Positions 45,585-52,663 of a stretch of DNA of 64,000 nt are shown one piece after another. The notes below the pieces were generated by a model. It was not told the DNA's origin. It did no database searches and worked only from the letters and a program-made list of their open reading frames with translations. Within the stretch, counting starts at the first letter, position 1, and each line of letters begins with the position of its first letter. This DNA comes from Micromonospora sp. NBC_00421. Lineage in GTDB: Bacteria; Actinomycetota; Actinomycetes; Mycobacteriales; Micromonosporaceae. Location: the NCBI RefSeq assembly GCF_036017915.1, contig NZ_CP107929.1, positions 2,321,001 through 2,385,000 on the forward strand, given 5' to 3'. The position numbers and the translations under genes are program-made.

Positions 45585-46756
45585 CCACCGTTCCCACCCG
45601 GGACGCGGCCGTCCCCCGGCTTGCCATGGTGGGCATCTTCGGTGGCCTCTTCGCCGGCTACCTGGGGCTCACCGCCGTCATCCCGGTGCTGCCGGCGTTC
45701 CTGCGTGACCGGCACGACGCCGGGGACTTCACCGTCGGCCTGGTGGTCACCGTGACGGCGGTGACCGCGCTGCTGGTCCGCCCGGTCGCCGGCGCACTGG
45801 CCGACCGGCACGGCCACCGCACGGTGATGCTGGCCGGGGCGCTTGTCGTCGCCGCCGGGGGCCTGCTCTACCTGCTGCCGTTGAGCGTGCCCGCGCTGGT
45901 CGCGGTGCGGCTGCTGCTGGGTGCCGGGGAGGCCGCCCTGTTCACCGCAGGTGCGGTGTGGACGGTGGCGCTGGCCCCGCACCACCGGCGCGGTCAACTC
46001 ATCGGCCTGTACGGGGTGAGCATGTGGGGCGGCATCTCCGCCGGCACGTTCCTCGGCGCCACCCTGCAACAGGTCTCCTTCACCGCGGTCTGGGTGCTCA
46101 GCGCCGCCGCGCCGCTGGTCGCCGCCGGGCTGATCGCCATGGTGCCGACCCCGGCCCGGACCGCCCCGACCGGCGGCGGCGGTGGGCTGCTGCTGCGCCC
46201 GGCGCTGCTGCCCGGGATCGCGCTGACCTTCGGTGCGGCCGGTTACGCCGGGCTGGCCGCGTTCGTGGTGCTGCACCTCGACACCCGCGACATCGGTCAC
46301 GGGGTGGTGGTGCTGAGCTGCTTCAGCGCCGTCTACGCCGGCACCCGGCTGGTCATCGGTCACCTGCCCGACCGGCTCGGCCCGCGCCGGGTGGCCGCCT
46401 GGTGCGGGGTCGGCGAGGCGGTCGGGCTGGCCGTCATCGCGGTCGCCCCCAACCTGCCGGTCGCGGTCGCCGGCAGCGTGATCATGGGGGTCGGCTTCTC
46501 GCTGCTGCACCCGTCGCTGGCGCTGATGGTGATGAACCGGACAGACCCGGCCCGCCAGGGCGCGGCGATCGGCGCGTACACCTCGTTCTGGGATCTGGGG
46601 CTCGCGGTGTGGGGGCCGGTCACCGGTCTGGTCGCCGCCGGCTTCGGCTACCCGGCGGTCTTCACCGTCGGCGCGGCCTGCGCCCTGGTCGCGGCCGTGC
46701 TGGCGGTACGGATCGGCCGCCCGGTCACCGCACCCACGGAGGTACCCGCCCGATGA
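45581..46756 (+). CDS. MFS exporter
   Basis: A 391-residue membrane protein with about 12 hydrophobic segments. Motif A 'GALADRHGHRTVML' lies between helices 2 and 3, with a related 'GHLPDRLGPRRVAA' in the second half. Overlaps the aminotransferase stop (ATGA). Presumably exports the cluster product or confers self-resistance. Confidence 0.85.
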   Translation: MTTVPTRDAAVPRLAMVGIFGGLFAGYLGLTAVIPVLPAFLRDRHDAGDFTVGLVVTVTAVTALLVRPVAGALADRHGHRTVMLAGALVVAAGGLLYLLPLSVPALVAVRLLLGAGEAALFTAGAVWTVALAPHHRRGQLIGLYGVSMWGGISAGTFLGATLQQVSFTAVWVLSAAAPLVAAGLIAMVPTPARTAPTGGGGGLLLRPALLPGIALTFGAAGYAGLAAFVVLHLDTRDIGHGVVVLSCFSAVYAGTRLVIGHLPDRLGPRRVAAWCGVGEAVGLAVIAVAPNLPVAVAGSVIMGVGFSLLHPSLALMVMNRTDPARQGAAIGAYTSFWDLGLAVWGPVTGLVAAGFGYPAVFTVGAACALVAAVLAVRIGRPVTAPTEVPAR

Positions 46757-47712
46757 GCGACCCGTTGACCGTCCTGTGCGTCACCGGCTGGTGCCGCAAC
46801 GGCAGCACCATCATCGGCAACGTCCTCAACGAGGTGCCCGGTTTCTTCCACGTCGGTGAGCTGCACTTCCTGTGGAAGAACGCGACCGGTCGGGGGGTCA
46901 ACGACAGGTGCGGCTGCGGCGAGCCGCTGACCGGCTGCCCGATCTGGTCGACGGTGCTGCCGATCGGCCGCCCCGACGGCACCTCCCCCGACGCGCACGC
47001 CGAGGCGGTCATCCGTCGGCAGTGGACCCGGGTGCGGACCAGGCACACCTGGCGGGTGCTGCGGCGCGGCCTGCACGACGACGAGATCCGCGCACACGCC
47101 GACCTGATGGGCCGGGTCTACCGGGGCATCGCCGAGCGCACCGGCGCGCGGGTGATCGTGGACACCACGAAGATCCCCGGTGAGGCGGCGCTGCTGTCGC
47201 ACCTGCCCGGCATCCGGCCGTACTACGTGCACCTGGTCCGGGATCCCCGGGCGGTGGCGCACTCGTGGCGGGAGCCGAAGCAGTACGTCTACGCGATGTC
47301 CGCCGCCCGCAGCACCGCCTACTGGCACGGCTTCAACCTGGCCTCCGCCGCGATCACCCGCCGGCACCCGGACCGGTCGATGTTCCTGCGCTACGAGCAG
47401 TTCACCGCCGCCCCGGCCGGCACCGTCGACGCGCTGCTGCGGCTCTGCGCCGCCGACCCGGCCGGCAACCCGGTGCGGGGCCGCACGGTGCAGCTGCACC
47501 CCAACCACACGGTCACCGGCAACCCGGACCGGTTCCGCACCGGCCCGACCCTGATCCGGGACTCCGACGACGGCTGGCGGCGCACCCTGTCGCCCCGCCG
47601 CCGGCTGGCCGCCACCGCGTTGGCCTGGCCGCTGTTCGGCCGCTACGGCTACCGGTCCACCGGCGGATCCAGCACGACCAAGGTCGGCAGCACACCGGAC
47701 AACGGGAGGTAA
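46753..47712 (+). CDS. PAPS-dependent sulfotransferase
   Basis: A 319-residue enzyme starting within an ATGA overlap. 'VTGWCRNGSTIIGNVLNE' is the P-loop-like 5'-phosphosulfate binding loop; 'YYVHLVRDPRAVAHSWR' is the 3'-phosphate binding loop with the conserved R-D-P-R. 'GCGEPLTGCPIW' supplies cysteines seen in this bacterial branch. A Ser/Thr/Gly-rich tail (302-319, 'GGSSTTKVGSTPDNGR') ends the protein. It transfers sulfate from PAPS to a hydroxyl or amine of the pathway intermediate. No PAPS synthesis gene is in the window. Confidence 0.82.
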   Translation: MSDPLTVLCVTGWCRNGSTIIGNVLNEVPGFFHVGELHFLWKNATGRGVNDRCGCGEPLTGCPIWSTVLPIGRPDGTSPDAHAEAVIRRQWTRVRTRHTWRVLRRGLHDDEIRAHADLMGRVYRGIAERTGARVIVDTTKIPGEAALLSHLPGIRPYYVHLVRDPRAVAHSWREPKQYVYAMSAARSTAYWHGFNLASAAITRRHPDRSMFLRYEQFTAAPAGTVDALLRLCAADPAGNPVRGRTVQLHPNHTVTGNPDRFRTGPTLIRDSDDGWRRTLSPRRRLAATALAWPLFGRYGYRSTGGSSTTKVGSTPDNGR

Positions 47713-47716
47713 CGGC

Positions 47717-48544
47717 GTGGATCTCGGGCTCAAGGGGCGGGTGGCCCTGGTCGCGGGGGGTTCCAGCGGCATCGGGTTGGCCTGTGCGAAGGAGTTCGCC
47801 GCCGAGGGCGCCCAGGTGGCGATCTGTGGCCGCGACCCGGAGCGGCTGGCCGCCGCCGAACGCGAGCTGGCGCAGGTGGCGACCGGTCGGGTCAGCGCCA
47901 CCAGCGTGGACCTCACCGACCCCGACGCGGCCCGCCGCTGGGTCGACGCGGTCGCCGCCGACCTGGGCGGGGTGCACGTGCTGGTGGCCGGCGGCGGCAG
48001 CCCACCGGTCGGCACCGCCACCGGTTTCGACGTCGAGGACTACCGGTCCGCCGTGGACCGGGTGCTGCTGCCGGCGGTGGCGCTGGCCACGGCCGCGTTG
48101 CCGCACCTGCGGGCCGCCGGCTGGGGGCGGTTGCTCTTCGTCGCCTCCGAGACCGCCTGCGTGCCGATCGGGCCGCTGGTGCTGTCCGGGGTGACCCGGG
48201 CGGCCCTGGTCCGCTTCGCCCAGGGCCTCGCCGTCGATGTCGGCCGGGACGGGATCACCGTCAACGTGCTGGCCCCGGGCGGGGTGCGGACCCCGCCGAT
48301 GGAACGCGCTGCGGCCCGGCTCGCCACCGACGGCGACGTGGAGGCCCGGCTGCGGGCGATGGGGCACCACAGCGCGCTGGGCCGGCTGGCCCGGCCGGAC
48401 GAGGTGGCCGCGGTGGCCGCCTTCCTGGCCAGCGAGCGGGCCTCGTTCGTCACCGCCGGAGTGCACCTGATCGACGGCGGGGCGGCGGCGACCGGCCCGG
48501 AGCTGCCCCACCTGACCGGGGTCCGCAAGGACACCTACGCCTGA
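47717..48544 (+). CDS. SDR oxidoreductase lacking the YxxxK pair
   Basis: A 275-residue SDR from GTG 47717 after 'gggagg', four bases beyond the sulfotransferase stop. 'VAGGSSGIGLA' is the NAD(P) loop. At the active site the Ser is in 'VASETACVP' but 'LSGVTRAALV' stands where YSATKAAL is normal: Tyr is Leu and Lys is Arg. A subfamily of fatty-acyl-reductase-like SDRs has this LS...R form, so chemistry may differ or be lost. Context: a tailoring step of the sulfated product. Confidence 0.8.
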   Translation: MDLGLKGRVALVAGGSSGIGLACAKEFAAEGAQVAICGRDPERLAAAERELAQVATGRVSATSVDLTDPDAARRWVDAVAADLGGVHVLVAGGGSPPVGTATGFDVEDYRSAVDRVLLPAVALATAALPHLRAAGWGRLLFVASETACVPIGPLVLSGVTRAALVRFAQGLAVDVGRDGITVNVLAPGGVRTPPMERAAARLATDGDVEARLRAMGHHSALGRLARPDEVAAVAAFLASERASFVTAGVHLIDGGAAATGPELPHLTGVRKDTYA

Positions 48545-48604
48545 CCCCCGCCCGGCCCACGCCGGCCCGACGTCTGCCCCTCGCGCACGAAGGAGTGCCC
48601 GCAT

Positions 48605-49444
48605 ATGTCCACGACCAGCCAGTTCACCGAACGGGACGTCTCCGAGTTCTTCGACCAGACCACCCAGACCTACCTCAGCTTCTGGGACAGCGAGGGGGTG
48701 CTGCACACCGGTTACTTCGCCGGAGACGACGACACCGACTACCCGGCGGCGGCGGACCGGACCTCCGACCTGCTCGCCACCGACGCCGGCATCGACGCCT
48801 CCTCGACGGTGCTGGACGTCGGCTGCGGCTGCGGCAACTTCCTGCTGCGGCTGGCCGGGCGCACCGGTTGCCGGGGCGAGGGGCTGGACCTGAGCATCGA
48901 GCGGGTCCGGTTCGCCCAGGGCAAGCTCGCCGAGCGCGGCGACGGGCTGCCGATCGCCTTCCGGCACGGCTCGGCCACCGCCATGCCGTACGACGACGGC
49001 AGCTTCAGCCACGTGGTCAGCCAGGACGCGCTGTTCCTGGTGCCGGACAAGGCGCGCAGCCACGCGGAGATGTTCCGGGTGCTCGCCCCCGGCGGGACGC
49101 TGGCCGTCACCGACTTCCTGCAACCCGTCGCCGAGATCGGCGAGGCGGCCCGCCGGCACGTCTACGACCGGGTGCGGTGGAGCAGCGGCTACTCCCTCGA
49201 CGGCTACCGGGAGGCGTTGATGGCAGCCGGGTTCGAGGTGACCGTCGCCCGCAGTCTGGACGGCCACATCCGGCAGACGTACCGGGTGCTCGGGGAGACC
49301 GCCCGGCAGCGGGCCGCCGCCACCGACGACGAGGCGGCCCGGCAGTGGATCCTCGGTTTCGCCGCCTCCTGCGACGAGATCCAGGCCGCGATCGACAGGG
49401 GCGAGTTCGGTTGGGGCCTGTTCGTCGCCCGCAAGCCGGCCTGA
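48605..49444 (+). CDS. Class I SAM-dependent methyltransferase (sarcosine/glycine-methyltransferase-like)
   Basis: A 279-residue enzyme, ATG after 'gaaggagtg'. Motif I 'VLDVGCGCGNFLL', 'GLDLSIERVRFAQ', 'MPYDDGSFSHVVSQDALFLV' and 'LAPGGTLAVTDFL' give a standard small-molecule methyltransferase. N-terminal 'SEFFDQTTQTYLSFWDSEGV' resembles cyclopropane/sarcosine type enzymes. Substrate unknown. Confidence 0.85.
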   Translation: MSTTSQFTERDVSEFFDQTTQTYLSFWDSEGVLHTGYFAGDDDTDYPAAADRTSDLLATDAGIDASSTVLDVGCGCGNFLLRLAGRTGCRGEGLDLSIERVRFAQGKLAERGDGLPIAFRHGSATAMPYDDGSFSHVVSQDALFLVPDKARSHAEMFRVLAPGGTLAVTDFLQPVAEIGEAARRHVYDRVRWSSGYSLDGYREALMAAGFEVTVARSLDGHIRQTYRVLGETARQRAAATDDEAARQWILGFAASCDEIQAAIDRGEFGWGLFVARKPA

Positions 49445-49476
49445 CCCGCACACCGCACCCACCACAGGGGGAAGTC

Positions 49477-50352
49477 ATGCAGCGCACCGACACCGTCAAG
49501 CGGACGATCGCCGAGGTCGTCGCCGAACGCCGGACCCAGATGTCGCCCGGCGGCCTGTTCGTCGAGGCGTTCGGCAAGGACGGCTTCGACACCGCCGTCG
49601 ACTACGACGTCACCATCACCGACTCGCTGACCAGTTCCCGGCGCAAGCCCCGCTACCCGTCGCGCAACGTGCTCAAGGTGGTGGACCTGTCCCGTGAGCC
49701 GCAGGAGTTCTACTGGCACGAGAGCCCGCCGCGCCCCGGTGACCCGGCCGTGGACGGCGCGGACCTGCGCCGGGAGGCCGCCAACCACTTCCACCGCTCC
49801 CCCATTCCGGAGCTGCTGACGACCCGGGCCTGGGTGCAGGTGCCCGACGAGTTGTGGCACGACCCGGTCGGTTTCGCCCAGTTCATCGACTACCGGCTGG
49901 TGGTGCGGCTGGCCACCGCCGAGAACCACACCATCCTGCGCGGCGAGGGCGGGCTGCTGAACATGCCGCAGCTCGGCCGGCTCACCGACCCCGCGCCGTT
50001 CGCCTCGACCATCCTGGCCGCCTGCAACGAGGTGGAGCAGATGGGCAGCACCGCCGACGGGCTGATCATCAACCCGGCGGACTACTACCGGCTGCTCGGC
50101 GAGGGCCACCTGCTGCGCGACGTGGAGGACAACGGCGTCTTCATCGTCCGGACCCGGCTGGTCGACCCGGGCACCGCTATCGTCGGCGACTTCGGTCACG
50201 GCGCGGTGCTCTTCGACGCCGGCCGGTCGAACATCCGGTTCGCCGAGCCGCCGCCGGGGACCTTCGCCGAGCCGGGTCGGGCGTTGTGCGCCGAGATCTG
50301 GGAGCGGGTCGTAGTCAACCTGCCCACCTGCTTCTTCGTCGTCACCCTGTAG
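49477..50352 (+). CDS. HK97-fold shell protein, family 3 (natural-product) encapsulin-like
   Basis: A 291-residue protein, ATG after 'agggggaagtc'. The HK97 fold is recognised by order of motifs: 'PIPELLTTRAWVQVPDELWH' and 'FAQFIDYRLVVRLATAENHT' plus 'ILRGEG' (spine helix and strand, 109-157), 'ADGLIINPADYYRLLGEG' (193-210, P-domain/A-domain), 'GTAIVGDFGHGAVLFDAGRS' (232-251), and the C-terminal 'LCAEIWERVVVNLPTCFFVV' (270-289). Phage capsid proteins share this but no portal, terminase or protease lies nearby. Its neighbours are aminotransferase, sulfotransferase, SDR and methyltransferase genes, the context reported for family 3 encapsulins. It should assemble an icosahedral compartment. Cargo not identified. 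Confidence 0.75.
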   Translation: MQRTDTVKRTIAEVVAERRTQMSPGGLFVEAFGKDGFDTAVDYDVTITDSLTSSRRKPRYPSRNVLKVVDLSREPQEFYWHESPPRPGDPAVDGADLRREAANHFHRSPIPELLTTRAWVQVPDELWHDPVGFAQFIDYRLVVRLATAENHTILRGEGGLLNMPQLGRLTDPAPFASTILAACNEVEQMGSTADGLIINPADYYRLLGEGHLLRDVEDNGVFIVRTRLVDPGTAIVGDFGHGAVLFDAGRSNIRFAEPPPGTFAEPGRALCAEIWERVVVNLPTCFFVVTL

Positions 50353-50364
50353 GCGGGGGTCGAC

Positions 50365-51663
50365 ATGTCGACGACGCCCGCGCCGGGCGTACCCGGGCGG
50401 TCCGATCCCGACGTCCTGGTCGTCGGCGCGGGCGTGGCCGGGCTGTTCTGCGCCTGGTTCCTGCGCCGGGCCGGGCTGACCGTGACAGTGGTGGACCGGG
50501 GCGAGGTCGGTGACCCGGCCGCCTGCTCGTCGGGGAACACCGGCTTCGTCGGCACCCAGGGTGCCGCGCCGCTGGCCGAGCCGGGCGTGCCGGCCAAGGG
50601 GCTGCGCTGGTTGCTCGACCCGCAGAGCCCGTTCCACGTCCGGCCCCGGCTCGACCGGGAGCTGCTGACCTGGCTGTGGCACTTCCGCCGGCACTGCACC
50701 GAGCGGCAGGCCCGCGCCGGCTTCGAGGTGCTGCTCGACCTCAAACAGCGCAGCCTGGCCATCCTGCGAGAGGTCTGCGCGCACGACGAGCTGGCCGGCA
50801 CCCTCACCGCCCGTGGCATGCTGCTGGCCTGCCGGACCCCCGAGGGGTACGCGCAGGCGCGGGCGACGGTGCCGGCGGCGGTGGCCCGGGGGGTGCCGCT
50901 GCGCACCCTGGACCCGGCGGAGCTGGCCCGGCTGCAACCGGGCGTGGAGTTCACCGTCGCCGGGGCGCTGCTCAACGAGGAGGGCGCCGCGCTGCACATC
51001 CCGGCGTTCCTGGTCGCCTTCGCCCGCCTGTTGCGCGCCACCGGGGTGGAGATCCTCACCGACACCGAGGTACGCGGCTTCGACACCGTCGACAGGCGGG
51101 TCCGCGCGGTGCGTACCAGCCGGGGTGACCTGCGGCCCGGCGAGGTGGTGCTCGCCGCCGGGGTGTGGTCGGCGGCCTGCGCCCGACAGCTCGGCGTCGG
51201 CCTGCTGCTGCAACCCGCCAAGGGGTACGCGGTGACAGTCGACTCCGGACCGGCCACACCGACGCTGCCGGTCCTGCTCAGCGAGGGAAAGGTGGCGGTC
51301 ATGCCGTTGGGGGAACGGGTCCGGCTCGCCGGAACGCTGGAGCTGACCGGCCTGGACACCACCGTGTCCCCGCGCCGGGTGGAGGGGATCCTGCGCACCG
51401 TGCGGTCGTACCTGCCGGCACTGGACACCGGCGGTCGGGTGCAGGTGTGGACCGGGCTGCGGCCGTGCACCCCGGACAGCCTGCCGTTGATCGGCCGGCT
51501 GGGGTCGTACCGCAACGTCAGCGTCGCCACCGGGCACGGGCACATCGGGATGGGGTTGGCCCCGGCCGGTGGCCGGCTGCTCGCCCAGCTCGTCACCGGT
51601 GCGCCCCCGGACGTGCCGGTGGCGACGTTCGCGGTGGACCGGCACCGTCGGGGGCACCGGTGA
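50365..51663 (+). CDS. FAD-dependent oxidoreductase, D-amino-acid dehydrogenase (DadA)-like
   Basis: A 432-residue flavoprotein: 'DVLVVGAGVAGLFCAWFLRR' as the dinucleotide fold near residue 15, 'CSSGNTGFVG' as the DadA-type 'NAG/GNTG' turn, 'VVLAAGVWSAACARQLG' and 'WTGLRPCTPDSLPLIGRLG' near the C-terminus, then 'VATGHGHIGMGLAPAGG'. This is the DAO/DadA pattern; the reaction is oxidation of an amine or D-amino acid. 12 bases after the encapsulin stop; GTGA overlap with the racemase gene. Confidence 0.85.
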   Translation: MSTTPAPGVPGRSDPDVLVVGAGVAGLFCAWFLRRAGLTVTVVDRGEVGDPAACSSGNTGFVGTQGAAPLAEPGVPAKGLRWLLDPQSPFHVRPRLDRELLTWLWHFRRHCTERQARAGFEVLLDLKQRSLAILREVCAHDELAGTLTARGMLLACRTPEGYAQARATVPAAVARGVPLRTLDPAELARLQPGVEFTVAGALLNEEGAALHIPAFLVAFARLLRATGVEILTDTEVRGFDTVDRRVRAVRTSRGDLRPGEVVLAAGVWSAACARQLGVGLLLQPAKGYAVTVDSGPATPTLPVLLSEGKVAVMPLGERVRLAGTLELTGLDTTVSPRRVEGILRTVRSYLPALDTGGRVQVWTGLRPCTPDSLPLIGRLGSYRNVSVATGHGHIGMGLAPAGGRLLAQLVTGAPPDVPVATFAVDRHRRGHR

Positions 51664-52361
51664 GCGCCCCGGCGATCGGGGTGCTCTGCCTGCAGACCAC
51701 CTTCGACAAGATTCCCGGGCACATCCGCAACCCGGCGACCTTCGACTTCCCGGTGGTGTACCGGGTCGTCGAGGGGGCCACCCCGCAACGGCTGGTCCGC
51801 GAGGCCGACCCGACCCTGCTGGAGCCGTTCGTCACCGCCGCCCGCGACCTCCAGGCCGCCGGGGTCGCCGCGATCACCGGGGCGTGCGGGTTCCTGGTGC
51901 TGTTCCAGGCCGAGCTGGCCGCCGCCGTGGACGTGCCGCTGCACTCGTCGAGCCTGCTGCAACTGCCGATGGTGCACCGGATGCTCGGCCCGCACCGGGC
52001 GGTCGGCGTGCTGACCGCCGACGCCACGGCGCTGACCCCCCGGCACCTGGCCGCGATCGGGGCGCAGGAGGTGCCGATCCGGGTGGCCGGGATGGCCGAC
52101 GCCCCGGAGTTCCGCGAGGTGATGCTGGAGGGCCGGCGCGACGCCCTCGACGTCGACCGGTTGGCGGCCGAGGTGGTGGCGCGGGCGGACGCCCTGGCCG
52201 GGCCGGATCTCGGGGCGGTGGTCATCGAGTGCACCGACCTGGTGCCGTTCGCGCACCTGATCCAGGCCCGGCTCGGGGTGCCGGTCTACGACATAGTCAC
52301 CCTCACCACCATGGTGCACGCCGGCCTGGCCCGCCGCCCGTACGCCGACCGCCGCCGGTAA
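51660..52361 (+). CDS. Aspartate/glutamate racemase-family protein
   Basis: A 233-residue protein; GTG 51660 overlaps the preceding stop. Racemase fold with both catalytic cysteines: 'ITGACGFLVLFQ' and 'VVIECTDLVPF'. N-terminal 'IGVLCLQTTFDKIPGHIRNP' is characteristic of a branch annotated as Asp/Glu/hydantoin racemases. Together with the D-amino-acid-dehydrogenase-like gene it suggests handling of an amino acid stereocentre in the pathway. Last gene of the operon, followed 17 bases later by a strong terminator. Confidence 0.85.
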   Translation: MSAPAIGVLCLQTTFDKIPGHIRNPATFDFPVVYRVVEGATPQRLVREADPTLLEPFVTAARDLQAAGVAAITGACGFLVLFQAELAAAVDVPLHSSSLLQLPMVHRMLGPHRAVGVLTADATALTPRHLAAIGAQEVPIRVAGMADAPEFREVMLEGRRDALDVDRLAAEVVARADALAGPDLGAVVIECTDLVPFAHLIQARLGVPVYDIVTLTTMVHAGLARRPYADRRR

Positions 52362-52663
52362 CCGCACCGCCCGTCCCACCGGTCGGCAGGGTCCACTCCG
52401 GACCCTGCCGACCGGCGGATTTTTGTGCCCGCCACCACGTCCCGCCCCGCACGCCCGGTCGCCCCTGCCCGCCGGGCGGTGTTCGCCTGCGCCGGGCGTC
52501 AGCCGATCCGCAGGTGATGCCGTATTCACGATTTCAAACTCCGCCATTGTCACGAGTTTCCGGCCGGAATCTCACCGTGGGTCGATGACGCATCACACTG
52601 TGCCCGGATGGCCGCCGATTGCAGGATTGACATCAACCGATCAGGTGATGGGAGGCAGCCGAG
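52362..52663 (+). other. Spacer between the encapsulin operon and the ram cluster
   Basis: About 300 bases containing the terminator at 52379-52424 and then the presumed promoter region of the lanthipeptide synthetase gene, where RamR-type regulators bind in Streptomyces. I cannot place the exact RamR sites. No gene. Confidence 0.6.
52379..52424 (+). terminator. Strong rho-independent terminator of the encapsulin operon
   Basis: A perfect 16-bp stem (ccggtcggcagggtcc / ggaccctgccgaccgg at 52379-52394 and 52400-52415) with a five-base loop, followed after four bases by TTTTT at 52420-52424. It cleanly ends the eight-gene operon and separates it from the ram cluster. Confidence 0.92.

Noticed and set aside
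49477..50352. HK97-fold gene as part of a prophage
   Set aside because: No other phage structural gene nearby, and its spacing places it inside a metabolic operon.
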